DNA of 64,000 nucleotides from the NCBI GenBank assembly GCA_002238825.1, contig MPNC01000002.1, positions 363,180-427,179 on the forward strand, in the 5' to 3' direction. Each line of letters opens with the position of its first letter. Positions within the stretch are counted from its first letter, which is position 1. A program made the translations under genes and the position numbers. The notes beneath the pieces were generated by a model. It saw only the letters and a list, made by a program, of their open reading frames with translations, searched no databases and was not told the DNA's origin. This document shows, piece by piece, positions 32,140-41,709 of this stretch. Origin of the DNA: SAR202 cluster bacterium bin87. Lineage in GTDB: Bacteria; Chloroflexota; Dehalococcoidia; Lucifugimonadales; UBA3495.

Positions 32140-33162
32140 ATGCCTTACTACATGTACGTCGCCGTCCAGGGGGACAACAAGATCTCGGTCTTCACCGTCG
32201 ACCCCGACACCGGCGGGATGACACTGCAAACCGACGTGGCCGTTGACGGCGGCCCGTTCACCATGGCAATCAGCCCGGACCGCCGGTTCCTCTACGTGGG
32301 CTGCCGGGAGATCACCCAACTGGTCAGCTTCGAGATTGACCAGTCCAGCGGCGGGTTGACCCAGAACGGGTCGGTTCCGCTGGACGCCTGGCCCGTCTAC
32401 GTCGCCACCGACCGGCGCGGCCGGTTCGTGCTGTCGTCCTACTATCAGGGCGCGCGCGTGGCAGTGCATCCCATCGGCGATGACGGTTCGGTGGGCGGCG
32501 ATGCCGTCGTGTCGCTGGAAACCGCCACCGGCGCTCACGCCATGCAGACCGATCCGACCAACGCCTACGCTTTCGTGCCGCACATCGCGGGCAACGGCCC
32601 CAACTCCATCTGGCAGTTCCGGTTCGACGGGAACACCGGCCAAATCACCCCCAACTCGCCGGCCACGGTGGACCCGGAGGAGTTCCTGGGGCCGCGCCAC
32701 TTCTGCTTCCATCCCTCGCTGGACGTGCTCTACTTCTCCAACGAGCAGGGTTGCAGCGTGAGCGCCTACAACCTGGACACGTCGAACGGCACGTTGTCGC
32801 TTTCCCAGACGGTGACCACGCTACCGCCGGAAGGGTTCAGCGAGCGCAACACCTGCTCTCAGATCCAGATCACATCCTCCGGCCGTTTCCTGTACGCGCC
32901 CAACCGGGGCCACGACAGCATCGCCTGCTACACGGTGGACGCGTCGACCGGCGCACTCACCTCCAACGGCATCGTGCAGTCCGAGCCGAGACCCAACGCC
33001 CTGTGCCTCGACCTGCAGGACAAGTTCATCTACTCCGCCGGGCAGGACTCCGGTCAGATGGCCATCTTCGGCGTCGGCGATTCGGGCGAGCTGTCCCGTG
33101 TCGGAACGCATCCGCTGGGCGAAGGGCCGGGCTGGATTACCATCACCGAACTACCGGGGTAG
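32140..33162 (+). CDS. Lactonase family seven-bladed beta-propeller protein (YbhE/Pgl-like)
   Basis: 340 aa from the ATG at 32140 (GAGGGAGCAAGC upstream); upstream codons overlap the VOC gene. Repeating blades such as KISVFTVDPDTGGM, FLYVGCREITQLVSFEID, NSIWQFRFDGNTGQIT and DSIACYTVDASTGALTSNG are those of the 6-phosphogluconolactonase/muconate-cycloisomerase-like lactonase family. No signal peptide is seen. It may hydrolyse a sugar or dicarboxylic lactone; many relatives have no proven activity. First of four propeller proteins in the window. Confidence 0.87.
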   Translation: MPYYMYVAVQGDNKISVFTVDPDTGGMTLQTDVAVDGGPFTMAISPDRRFLYVGCREITQLVSFEIDQSSGGLTQNGSVPLDAWPVYVATDRRGRFVLSSYYQGARVAVHPIGDDGSVGGDAVVSLETATGAHAMQTDPTNAYAFVPHIAGNGPNSIWQFRFDGNTGQITPNSPATVDPEEFLGPRHFCFHPSLDVLYFSNEQGCSVSAYNLDTSNGTLSLSQTVTTLPPEGFSERNTCSQIQITSSGRFLYAPNRGHDSIACYTVDASTGALTSNGIVQSEPRPNALCLDLQDKFIYSAGQDSGQMAIFGVGDSGELSRVGTHPLGEGPGWITITELPG

Positions 33163-33220
33163 TGCGTTCAAATCACCCGCGTTTCGAAACGGAACTCACG
33201 CTTAGAGAGGAGGCAGTGTT

Positions 33221-34192
33221 ATGAGCAAGAACCACAGCATTTGCGTAGGAGCGACCGGTTTCGGCGGCGGCGTCTGGCACAGTCCCGACGGTGGCGAGAA
33301 CTGGACCCGTATCCGGGACCCCTTCCCGTTGGGCAGCCAGGTCCGGGCCATGGCCGTGTATCCCGACAACCCCAACCGCATCCTGGCCGGCGCGGACAAC
33401 GGCATCTACCGCAGCGAGGACAAGGGCGCCTCCTGGGAAAAGCTCTGGTCTCCCATGGACGGCGTGCCCATCTGGTCCATTGCCATCGATCCCGAAGACA
33501 CCAACACCGTCTTCGTGGGCATCAAGCCGGCGGCGCTGTTCCGGTCCCGCGACGATGGCGAGAGTTGGACCAAGCTCTCCGTCCAGATGGCGCAGGAATG
33601 CCACATCGGTCCGCCGATGGTGACCATGCTGATGGTGGACCCCAAGGACCACCGCACCGTCTGGGCCGGCGTCGAGGTGGACGGGGTCTACCGCAGCCTC
33701 GACAGCGGCGACACCTGGACCCACGTTGAGGGCGGAGTCCATCCCGACATCCACGGCATGGCCATCGGCCTGGGCGAGCCCAACCGGGTGCTGGCCAGCA
33801 CGCCCCGGGAGATTTACGCGACCACGGACATGGGCGAGAGCTGGGAGTCGGTGGTGACCACCGACCAGTTTGTGCTGCCCTATAGCCGCGGCATCGCCGT
33901 CAAGCCCGACAACCCCAACGTGATCTTCGCTGGCGTGGGCGACACGGCCATCGGCGGCGCCGGCGCCATCCAGCGCTCCACGGACGCCGGCCAGACCTGG
34001 GAGCGGCGCCCACTTCCCGTGGAGCCCAACTCCAACATCTGGCAGTTCGCCACTCATCCGGCGGATCCCGATTTCGTCGTGGCCTCCAGCCTCATGGGTG
34101 AGCTGTACTCCAGCGACGATGCCGGAGACTCGTGGGTCAAGGTGAACCGCGAGTTCACCGAGGTGGGCGCCGTCGTGTGGGTGCCCAACTGA
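33221..34192 (+). CDS. Asp-box (BNR/sialidase-like) beta-propeller protein
   Basis: 323 aa; AGAGAGGAGG upstream. Seven Asp-box motifs (S-x-D-x-G-x-x-W) can be counted: SPDGGENW, SEDKGASW, SRDDGESW, SLDSGDTW, TTDMGESW, STDAGQTW and SSDDAGDSW. They give one motif per blade of a VPS10/Ycf48/sialidase-type propeller. No signal peptide is evident and sialidase catalytic Arg/Tyr residues were not identified, so a binding or scaffold role is more likely than glycosidase activity. Confidence 0.87.
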   Translation: MSKNHSICVGATGFGGGVWHSPDGGENWTRIRDPFPLGSQVRAMAVYPDNPNRILAGADNGIYRSEDKGASWEKLWSPMDGVPIWSIAIDPEDTNTVFVGIKPAALFRSRDDGESWTKLSVQMAQECHIGPPMVTMLMVDPKDHRTVWAGVEVDGVYRSLDSGDTWTHVEGGVHPDIHGMAIGLGEPNRVLASTPREIYATTDMGESWESVVTTDQFVLPYSRGIAVKPDNPNVIFAGVGDTAIGGAGAIQRSTDAGQTWERRPLPVEPNSNIWQFATHPADPDFVVASSLMGELYSSDDAGDSWVKVNREFTEVGAVVWVPN

Positions 34193-34201
34193 TCCTTCCC
34201 T

Positions 34202-34252
34202 CAGACGAAACAGACCGACAGACGAAAAGGACCGACAGACGAAACAGACCGG
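34202..34252 (+). repeat. 17-bp tandem repeat, three units
   Basis: CAGACGAAACAGACCGA, CAGACGAAAAGGACCGA and CAGACGAAACAGACCGG follow each other directly after the propeller stop codon. The middle unit has two substitutions. Confidence 0.85.
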
Positions 34253-34272
34253 CCGCCAGCCGGAGACCTTCG

Positions 34273-34300
34273 CGGGGGCGAGGCCATGGTCTCGCCCCCG
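34273..34300 (+). terminator. GC-rich hairpin after the propeller gene
   Basis: A perfect 10-bp stem CGGGGGCGAG/CTCGCCCCCG with an 8-base loop. No T-run follows; a transcription end here is plausible but not certain. Confidence 0.5.
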
Positions 34301-34470
34301 TGCGCATTTGGAGCCAATCCTGCGTATTGTGTGACGCCCATACGCTATATCGCGGGGCTCCCGGTATCGATACGTCAAATAATTGGAGTACAATGCGCGA
34401 ATAACCGCAAGGTGAGCATCAGGCTTCGAGGCCGTGCCAGCCCGCTATTTCACACGGCCGGAGCCGCTAT

Positions 34471-35877
34471 ATGTCAACCACACCAGTGCCGCAGCCCAAC
34501 TTTTTCGCCCAGCGGGCGCATCGATTCCTGGCGGCGCTGGTTTTTCGAGACTTTCGTTTCCTGGCCTTTTCCACGCTGTGCAGCAGCAGCGGCGCGTGGG
34601 CCCTGATAGTGGCCCGCGGCGCGTGGGTCTACAGCATCCCCGAGTTGCAGGGAACCCAGGGGTTGTGGGTCGGGTTGATCACCTTTGCGGCCATGTCGCC
34701 GCGTTTCTTCGCCACCCCATTCATCGGCTACCTGGCCGACAAGATGACCCGCAAGACCCTGCTGCAATGGGTCTACGCGCTCCAGATTGGCCAGGCGTCC
34801 ATCATGGCCATCCTGGTGATGATCGGCATCAGCAACCCGTGGTACGTGGTGGCCCTCGCGATTGTCAACGGGACATTGCGCTCCACGCAGATGACCGCAT
34901 CCCAGTCCCTGACACCCAACCTCGTGGACCGGGACCGCCTTCCCAACGCGGTGGCCCTGAACCAGGCCATGCAGCAAGGGTCGCGCGCCGTGGGTCCGGC
35001 CATCCTGCTGGCGATTTCGGTCACGGTGGGCAGCAGCGCCATATTCGGATCCGGCGGAGTCTCGTTCTCCCTGCAGAACTTGTTGATCACCCTCGGCACG
35101 TCCGCGATTGTGTTCTGGGCGTGCGCGGCTTTCTATCTCACGGCTCTGACATCCGCTCTCAACATCAGGACCGTTTCGACGGGTGTTGTCGACCGGCGGC
35201 GCAGCTTCTGGGCCAACGCGGTTGCCGGGTTCACCTATATCTACAGCACGCCGCTGGTCTTCGGGATCCTCATGATGGCGCTGGCGCACTGTGTCCTGGT
35301 GATGTCCTTCGAGTCCATGCTGCCGCCCCTGGCGTTGGAGAAACTCTCTCCCGACGGGATAACGTTCAACGCCAACGACGTTTACGCCCTGATGGCCGCG
35401 CTCGGTATCGGCGCTCTGTTCTCATCGTTGTTCGTGGGCGGCATCGTCAACCACATGACTCGGGGCAAGGTGTTCCTGTTGCTGGGCTTCACCAGCAGCC
35501 TGACGCCAATCGGTATGGGGTTGTCGTCCCAAACCGGCATTTCCGTCATCGCCGCGGTCATGATGGGCCTGGGCACCTCGGGCTTCATGACCATCACCCA
35601 CACCGTCATCCAGTCGGTCGTTCCCGACGATATCCGGGGACGGGTTTCCGCAGCCTACTCCATGCACATCGGCGGCAGCATGGCCTTCGCCAACCTGCTC
35701 TACGGACGGCTGGCGGACTTCTGGTCCGCGGGTTTGGTCATGTCAGTGGCGGGCGCTGCGTTCACGCTGGTGGTCGTCGGCACGGTGATCGGCAGCGGCT
35801 TCTGGCGCGACATCTACTTCCGGGGCACGGCGCGACCGGTGGCGGCCGCTGCCAGCCCCGCGGGTGGCAACGACTAG
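34471..35877 (+). CDS. MFS transporter
   Basis: 468 aa with about 12 hydrophobic helices. The loop 2-3 signature of the facilitator superfamily appears as GYLADKMTRKTLLQ, and FRFLAFSTLCSSSGAWALI begins the first helix. It resembles enterobactin-exporter/MFS_3-type transporters: QSVVPDDIRGRVSAAYSMHIGG is the matching loop 10-11 block. Probably an exporter or uptake carrier for a small organic compound. A related, broken MFS gene lies convergently 200 bases downstream. Confidence 0.9.
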   Translation: MSTTPVPQPNFFAQRAHRFLAALVFRDFRFLAFSTLCSSSGAWALIVARGAWVYSIPELQGTQGLWVGLITFAAMSPRFFATPFIGYLADKMTRKTLLQWVYALQIGQASIMAILVMIGISNPWYVVALAIVNGTLRSTQMTASQSLTPNLVDRDRLPNAVALNQAMQQGSRAVGPAILLAISVTVGSSAIFGSGGVSFSLQNLLITLGTSAIVFWACAAFYLTALTSALNIRTVSTGVVDRRRSFWANAVAGFTYIYSTPLVFGILMMALAHCVLVMSFESMLPPLALEKLSPDGITFNANDVYALMAALGIGALFSSLFVGGIVNHMTRGKVFLLLGFTSSLTPIGMGLSSQTGISVIAAVMMGLGTSGFMTITHTVIQSVVPDDIRGRVSAAYSMHIGGSMAFANLLYGRLADFWSAGLVMSVAGAAFTLVVVGTVIGSGFWRDIYFRGTARPVAAAASPAGGND

Positions 35878-35958
35878 AAAAACCGACTCATCCGGGCGTC
35901 GGTTCCGCCGGGGCCTGCTCACCGCAACTGCCGCTCACCTCTCACTCGTACCCAGTTT

Positions 35959-36050
35959 GTCATCTCGAGGAGCGCAGCAACGTGGCGATCTCGTTGCCGC
36001 ACGAGACCGCCGCTACCATCACGAGATGGCCACGCCGCGCTCGCAATGAC
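35959..36050. repeat. Dispersed palindromic repeat, copy 3
   Basis: Starts GTCATCTCGAGGAGCGCAGC and ends CCGCGCTCGCAATGAC, in the gap between the two convergent MFS genes. Preceded by GTACCCAGTTT, a flank shared with other copies. Confidence 0.75.
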
Positions 36051-36086
36051 GGTGCGACTGAAACTCCTTACGCGTGAGCCACTCGT

Positions 36087-37435
36087 CTATGCTGCTGGTG
36101 TCGAGGCGAGATGCCGGCCAGCCGCCCGGCCCAGCCCGAACCACAGCGTCACCAGCAGGCACAGGCCGGCGGCTATGCTGATGGCGGCGGACCATCCCAT
36201 CCAACCGGCGGCGGCCGCCAGCGGCAGCGCCCCCAGGTTATGGAACCCCGGCGTGAAGTGCAAAACGCCCATCACCCTTCCCCGTATTTCAGCCGGCGTC
36301 GACAGCTGCAGGATCGTGGTGGCCAGTGGCCACACCGTGCCCAGGCTCAGAACCCCCAACAGCAGAAACAGCGACCACGAAACCCAGAACCAGTTCGACC
36401 ACGCGAACAGCGTCAGGCCGGCGCAGAACGACACCAGGCACACCAGCAGCCAACGGTACAGCCAGGCCCGGTGCATGAACGTGATGCTCAGGTTCCCCAA
36501 CAGCGAGCCGACGCCTGACGCCAGCAGCAGCAGGCCGGCCCCGGACGCCTCGGTGCCCAGGTGGTCCTTGGCGAAGGCCGGGATCACCGCCAGGTGGCTC
36601 ATCCCGAACCCGCCCCACGCGCAGGCCAGCACCAGGACGGTGAGCAGCACCGGCGCCCGCCAGATCTGGACCATGCCATCCGTAAAGTTCCGCAGAATCG
36701 GCTGGGGGGCCGGGCTCGGAGCGCGGGGAGCGGCACCGCCGCCCGCCAGATCTGGACCATGCCATCCGTAAAGTTCCGCAGAATCGGCTGGGATGCCGGT
36801 CTCGGATCGCGTGGCATGGGGCGGATCCTCGACACGCACACCACGCTGATCGCGTAGCAGGCCACGTTCGCCAGGAGCGCGGCGCTGATGCTCCAGTGGT
36901 CGATTACCGCGCCCACCAGCGGCGGCCCGACTATTCTCCCAATATGCACCGCCGCGTTGAAATGAGCCACCGCGTCCAGCAGGGTGCGCTGGTCCACCAG
37001 GTCGGCAACCATTGCCACCCGCGCCGGCTGGTTCAGCGCCTGTAACGAGCCCAGCAGCGCGGCCGCCACATAGACGTGCCAGACGGCGATCACGCCGGCC
37101 AATGACAGCGCCGCCAGCGCCGAAATCGACGCCCCCACGGCCAATTGGATCGTTATCAGCAACCGCTTGCGGTCGACGCGATCGGCGATCACCCCGCCCA
37201 CCATGAGCAGGCCGACGTTGGGCAACCCGTACAGGAACAGTGTCAGGCCAACCTTGGTGCTCGATCCGCTGACCTCCAGCACCAGCCAGCTCAGAACAAG
37301 CATCTGCGCCCCTTGGGAGAGGGCTTGGGTCGCCGACCCGGTCCAGTACCAGCGGAAGTTGTACGAGCGCCACGGGTTCAATATCCGTGAGGCATAGGAC
37401 GCCGCACGGCCCCGTGGAGGCTGGGCTTCTAGCAA
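36087..37435 (-). pseudogene. MFS transporter interrupted by an 86-bp tandem duplication
   Basis: Two overlapping frames together make one MFS_3-type protein. The first (from 37435) begins with LNPWRSYNFRWYWTGSATQ and runs to PILRNFTDGMVQIWRA; the second resumes at that same segment and continues VLLTVLVLACAWGGFGMSH to the C-terminus, with the family block STPAEIRGRVMGVLHF. The break is caused by a duplicated segment: 36655-36706 and 36741-36792 are identical (52 bp, offset 86 bp). Since 86 is not a multiple of three the frame changes, and removing one 86-bp unit restores a continuous frame. Either a true mutation (possibly reversible by slippage) or an assembly artefact. Confidence 0.8.
36655..36792. 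repeat. 86-bp-offset direct repeat inside the MFS gene
   Basis: The 52-bp unit starting GCCCGCCAGATCTGGACC is present at 36655-36706 and 36741-36792. The 34 intervening bases are GC-rich. This is the cause of the frameshift described for the MFS gene. Confidence 0.9.
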
Positions 37436-37949
37436 GATCCAGCCTGGGCGTTGGAGGTTGCCCGGGACTCCAACCGCTGCCCGACCCGCCGGACTGGCGA
37501 CAAGGTGCGCAATAGACTGACCACCCCGCGATTGTAATCCATTCCGCCCAGGCTCGCGCCGGGGTTATCGAATGGTGTTTGTGGTTATGTCGAACGGGAC
37601 GCAGTCCGGGGTGTACGCCCTGGCTTGGTATCTCCAACCATCGATTCGGCTCGACTGACAGGCATTTCCGTTAGCGTCGATTTCAGCCGAGTGACGCCGA
37701 CGTGGTGATCTCTGACTCATGGATCGGGACAATCGGGTTGGGATATGTAATTTCACAATAGAAAACATTGACGGATTGAACCATTCGGGCTAGCATGGCG
37801 CACAAATTAACGAAATGCTGTCAACCCCCGTGGCGTGCCCGAAGAAACGGCCGTTCTCGCGCGTGGCGGGGCCAATCCTGCTGGGAACAATCACTGCCGG
37901 GATGTTGGCAGTTACTCGAGTCAAATACGCGGATTCAGGAGGTAACAGG
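37436..37949. other. 514-bp divergent gap, one doubtful minus-strand frame
   Basis: This separates the leftward MFS gene from the rightward DUF1800 gene. A 67-codon minus-strand frame (37565-37768) ends with SSRIDGWRYQARAYTPDCVP and has a protein-like composition, but no ribosome site or known family. The region around 37740-37815 is relatively AT-rich and probably contains the DUF1800 promoter. Confidence 0.35.
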
Positions 37950-39356
37950 ATGGCAGAAAAAGACATTGCTTTGATGGCGCACCTCATGCGCCGCGCCGGG
38001 TTCGGAGCGACCTACGAGGAGCTTGAGGCGCGCGCCGCCAATGGCTACGAGGCCACGGTCGAGGAGTTGCTAAATCCGGAAGGCCAACCGGCCATTCAGG
38101 ATGACATTCTGATGCGCTACCAGCCGCAGTGGGTGTCCAAGGCCGGCCTCGAAGGCCAGCAGGAAGAGTGGACCTACCGGATGATCAACACCAAGCGGCC
38201 GCTTGAAGAGAAGATCGCCCTGTTCTGGCACCACATTTTCTGCACCGGCCACGCCAAGTGCGAGTACCCCAAGCAGCAAAATATTGAGCTCGACATGTTC
38301 CGCACCCTGGGGTTCGGCAACTTCGAGGAACTGCTCATGGGCCTGTCCATGGACCCGGCAATGGTGTTCTATCTGGACAACTGCATGAGCCACAAGGACG
38401 CCATCAACGAGAACTGGGGCCGCGAGCTGCTGGAGCTCTTCTCCCTGGGCGTTGGAATGGACGGCGAGGCGAACTACTCCGAGGACGACGTAAAGGAAGC
38501 CGCCCGGGCGTTCACCGGGTGGACGGTGACGAACTCCGTCCCGCGGTATCCGTACGGCAAGTACGAGGCCGCCTTCATCTACGATCCGTCCGACCACGAC
38601 TACACCGACAAGACGTTCTTGGGTGAGACCGGCAACTTCAACGGCGAGGACATCGTCAAGATAGTCGCCCGGCAGCCGGCAGCCGCCCGGTTCGTCGCCC
38701 GGCACATGTACAACTTCTTCGTCGCCGACGAGCCGCAGGTTCCCGCCTGGCAGAACACGCCGCCGCGCGACCCCGAAGCCATCAAGATGCTGGAAGACGA
38801 GTACTTCCGCTCCGGCTACGACATCCGGTCGATGCTGCGCGTGCTGTTCAACTCCGACTTCTTCAAGAACGCCCAGTTCGAGAAGGTGAAGAGCCCCACC
38901 GAGACCGTCGTGGGCACCATGCGCCTGGTTGGCGACTTCGACATGCCCCGCCCCGGCCTGAACGCCATGACCCTGACCATCCGCTACATGGGGCAGGACC
39001 TGCTGAACCCGCCCACCGTGGAAGGTTGGCACACCGGCCGCGAGTGGATCGACAGTGGCACCCTGGTTGAGCGCATCAACTTCACCGCCGACGCGGTGGG
39101 CAACACCTCGCATCGCGGCGTGCAGTCGATAATCAACCGTCTGGGATCCGAGGGCGACACCATTTCGTCCGAGCGATTGGTGGACGGCTGCCTGCAGTTG
39201 CTGGGCCACTATCAGTTGGCCGATGTCACCCGCAACGAGCTCGTTGCGTTGGCCGACAGCGAAGGCGAGCTGCGGACTGGCACCGACGAGTTCGGCCAGC
39301 GGGTCGGACAGATGCTGCAGTCCATCGTGGCGACCACCGAGTACCTGTTCGAGTAA
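37950..39356 (+). CDS. DUF1800 family protein
   Basis: 468 aa from the ATG at 37950, chosen for AGGAGGTAACAGG directly upstream and because the family starts here: LMAHLMRRAGFGATYEELE. Other family blocks are EKIALFWHHIFCTG, DNCMSHKDAINENWGRELLE, FSLGVGMDGEANYSEDDVKE-AARAFTGW and ARHMYNFFVADEP. DUF1800 proteins are found beside DUF1501 in Chloroflexota, Planctomycetota and others; function unknown, often thought to be linked with the cell surface. No signal peptide is visible here. It is followed after 18 bases by DUF1501. Confidence 0.92.
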   Translation: MAEKDIALMAHLMRRAGFGATYEELEARAANGYEATVEELLNPEGQPAIQDDILMRYQPQWVSKAGLEGQQEEWTYRMINTKRPLEEKIALFWHHIFCTGHAKCEYPKQQNIELDMFRTLGFGNFEELLMGLSMDPAMVFYLDNCMSHKDAINENWGRELLELFSLGVGMDGEANYSEDDVKEAARAFTGWTVTNSVPRYPYGKYEAAFIYDPSDHDYTDKTFLGETGNFNGEDIVKIVARQPAAARFVARHMYNFFVADEPQVPAWQNTPPRDPEAIKMLEDEYFRSGYDIRSMLRVLFNSDFFKNAQFEKVKSPTETVVGTMRLVGDFDMPRPGLNAMTLTIRYMGQDLLNPPTVEGWHTGREWIDSGTLVERINFTADAVGNTSHRGVQSIINRLGSEGDTISSERLVDGCLQLLGHYQLADVTRNELVALADSEGELRTGTDEFGQRVGQMLQSIVATTEYLFE

Positions 39357-39374
39357 CGCAATAGGGGGAATGAT

Positions 39375-40508
39375 ATGACATCCACCAAGAAAGATCCGGT
39401 GCTGGTGGTCCTCCAGTTGTCGGGGGGCAACGACGCCCTGAACACCATCGTCCCGTACGGTGATCCCCTGTACCTGGACAACCGGCCCAACGTGCGGATA
39501 CCTGTCGACCAGGTTCTGCCCATCAACGATCGCATCGGGTTCAACCCGGCAATGGCGCCCGTGAAGCGTCTCTACGACGATGGCAAGGTCGCCGTCATCC
39601 AGGGCGTGGGGTATCCCGCTCCCAGTCGCTCGCACTTCCGCTCCATGGACATCTGGCACACCTGTGAGCCGGACAAGGTTGGAGACGAAGGCTGGTTGGG
39701 CCGCGCCATACGCGACATCGACCCGCAGAAGGAAAACGTCCTGACCGCCGTCAACTTCGGCCGCGGTCTCCCCAGGTCGCTGGTGGCCCCCGGTGTCCCG
39801 GTGGCCTCGGTGGGCAACCTGGAAACCTACGGCGTGCTCACCGGCATCGAAATGGAAGAGCAGCGCACCAAGGCGTTGGACGTGTTCTCACGGGTCTACT
39901 CGCCGATGCTGGGCCAGGGCCCGGTCCTGGACTACTTCGCCCAGACCGGCCTCGACGCCCTCGAAGGCGCCGACATCCTGAGCACCGCGCCCACCATGTA
40001 CTCCTCATCCGTTGAGTACGGCAACGACACCGTGGCCCAGTACATGCGGAACATCGCGCAGACGCACCTGGCCGGCTTCGGCACCCGGGTGTTCTACACC
40101 ACCGCGCCGTACAACAGCTTCGACACCCACGCCGGCGAGTTGGCCAACCACACCCGCCTGTGGACGGAGACATCCCACGCCATCGCCGACTTCTACGACG
40201 ACCTGAAGGAGCACAACGCCGGCGACGAAGTCGTGCTGCTGGTCTTCACCGAGTTCGGCCGCCGTGTCCATGACAACGGCTCCGGCACCGACCACGGCTC
40301 TGGAGGCGTCGCCTTCATCGTGGGCGAGAACGTGAATGGCGGCCTGTACGGCGAATACCCGTCGCTGGAGGAAAACCAGTTGCTGGAGGGCGACCTGCAC
40401 TTCAACAACGACTTCCGCGGCCTCTATTCCACCCTGCTGGAGAAGTGGATGGGTCTGGATGCCCAGCCTATCGTGAACGGCTCCTTCGAGCAGATGGACT
40501 TCATTTAG
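39375..40508 (+). CDS. DUF1501 family protein (alkaline phosphatase/sulfatase-like fold)
   Basis: 377 aa. VLVVLQLSGGNDALNTIVPY near the start and SRSHFRSMDIWHTCEP are family hallmarks. LLVFTEFGRRVHDNGSGTDHG near residue 290 is the metal-site block shared with alkaline-phosphatase-like enzymes. Most DUF1501 proteins carry a Tat signal; this one begins MTSTKKDPVL without it, like its DUF1800 partner. The pair is probably cytoplasmic or exported by another route. It sits in one unit with the NHL propeller gene 20 bases downstream. Confidence 0.92.
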   Translation: MTSTKKDPVLVVLQLSGGNDALNTIVPYGDPLYLDNRPNVRIPVDQVLPINDRIGFNPAMAPVKRLYDDGKVAVIQGVGYPAPSRSHFRSMDIWHTCEPDKVGDEGWLGRAIRDIDPQKENVLTAVNFGRGLPRSLVAPGVPVASVGNLETYGVLTGIEMEEQRTKALDVFSRVYSPMLGQGPVLDYFAQTGLDALEGADILSTAPTMYSSSVEYGNDTVAQYMRNIAQTHLAGFGTRVFYTTAPYNSFDTHAGELANHTRLWTETSHAIADFYDDLKEHNAGDEVVLLVFTEFGRRVHDNGSGTDHGSGGVAFIVGENVNGGLYGEYPSLEENQLLEGDLHFNNDFRGLYSTLLEKWMGLDAQPIVNGSFEQMDFI

Positions 40509-40528
40509 CCCGACGCAGGGAGGCGATT

Positions 40529-41563
40529 ATGGTTACAGCTCAAAGAATTTCCCACGTCCAGCTGCAGTACAGCCACACCATTGGCCGTGGCGAGCAGTTC
40601 GGGCCCGGGTTCACCTATCCCATCCACATGGCTCTCGGCGAAGACGACCTGATGTACGTGCTGTGCCGGTCCTCCGAGTACCGGCCGGAGGGCACCCGCA
40701 TCACGGTCTGCACCGTTGACGAGGAATACGTCAACGCCTTCGCTCGCGGCGTGCCGCAGCAGGGTCCCCACGAGTACAACTTCGAGGACGGCTCGCTGGT
40801 CTGGCCCGTGAACGTGGCCATCTCCAGCAACGGCACCGTCTACGTTTCCGACGAGTGGCTCCACCGCATCTCGATGTTCACCCGCGACGGCGAGTTCATC
40901 GGCAAGTGGCAGGAGAACATCGGCAGCGGCGACGGCCAACTGGACCGCCCGGCCGGCCTAGCCGTCGACGCGGACAACAACGTCTGGGTCGTGGATGGCA
41001 ACAACCACCGTGTCCAGAAGTTCACCCCGGACGGCAAGTTCCTGGCGAAGTTCGGGAGCTATGGCTCCGGCGACGGCGAGCTCGACTCGCCCTGGGGCAT
41101 CGACATCGACAACCAGGGCAACATCTTCATCGCCGACTGGCGCAACGACCGGATCCAGAAGTTCACCGCGGACGGACGGTTCCTGATGAAGTTCGGCTCC
41201 TCCGGCTCCGGCGACGGCGAGTTCAACCGGCCCGCCGACGTCGCGGTCGACCGTGACGGGATCATCTACGTCGCGGACTGGCTGAACAACCGTCTCCAGA
41301 TCTTCGATCCGGACGGAAACTTCTGCGGCGAAAAGACCGGCGACGCCACCGTCTCTAAGTGGGGCAAGGACAAGCTGGACGCCAACCCCGAGATGTGGGG
41401 CGAGCGCGAGCGCGCCCCTGGCCTCGAGCGGGAGAAGGACTTCTGGGCGCCCACCGGCGTCACGGTTGACGACATGAACCGCGTGTTCGTATGCGAAGGA
41501 CCGCGCAACCGCATCCAGGTTTACCGGAAGCAGTCACCCATGTTCATGGGGCCGCGCCTGTAA
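40529..41563 (+). CDS. NHL-repeat (six-bladed) beta-propeller protein
   Basis: 344 aa from the ATG at 40529 (AGGGAGGCGATT upstream). At least four NHL repeats are visible, for example LDRPAGLAVDADNNVWVVDG, NHRVQKFTPDGKFLAKFGS, GDGELDSPWGIDIDNQGN and FNRPADVAVDRDGIIYVAD. The fold resembles peptidyl-alpha-hydroxyglycine lyase and TRIM-NHL domains, and in bacteria often mediates binding. It is cotranscribed with DUF1800 and DUF1501, suggesting the three work together; function unknown. Confidence 0.9.
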   Translation: MVTAQRISHVQLQYSHTIGRGEQFGPGFTYPIHMALGEDDLMYVLCRSSEYRPEGTRITVCTVDEEYVNAFARGVPQQGPHEYNFEDGSLVWPVNVAISSNGTVYVSDEWLHRISMFTRDGEFIGKWQENIGSGDGQLDRPAGLAVDADNNVWVVDGNNHRVQKFTPDGKFLAKFGSYGSGDGELDSPWGIDIDNQGNIFIADWRNDRIQKFTADGRFLMKFGSSGSGDGEFNRPADVAVDRDGIIYVADWLNNRLQIFDPDGNFCGEKTGDATVSKWGKDKLDANPEMWGERERAPGLEREKDFWAPTGVTVDDMNRVFVCEGPRNRIQVYRKQSPMFMGPRL

Positions 41564-41586
41564 AGCCTGACCGCATCGGACGGCGT

Positions 41587-41653
41587 CGGGGCCCCCGCTC
41601 CGGCCGGACCACTACCGGATTGACCGGCGGTTCGGCTATGGACGGGGGCCCCG
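41587..41653 (+). terminator. Long inverted repeat after the NHL gene
   Basis: CGGGGCCCCCG (41587-41597) pairs with CGGGGGCCCCG (41643-41653) across a 45-base loop. No T-run follows. It may end the DUF1800-DUF1501-NHL transcript or form a protective 3' structure. Confidence 0.4.
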
Positions 41654-41709
41654 TCACGTGATATTACGATTGACTCGTGAGAATTCGATCCCGGGAGGCG
41701 GCCTGAGAC

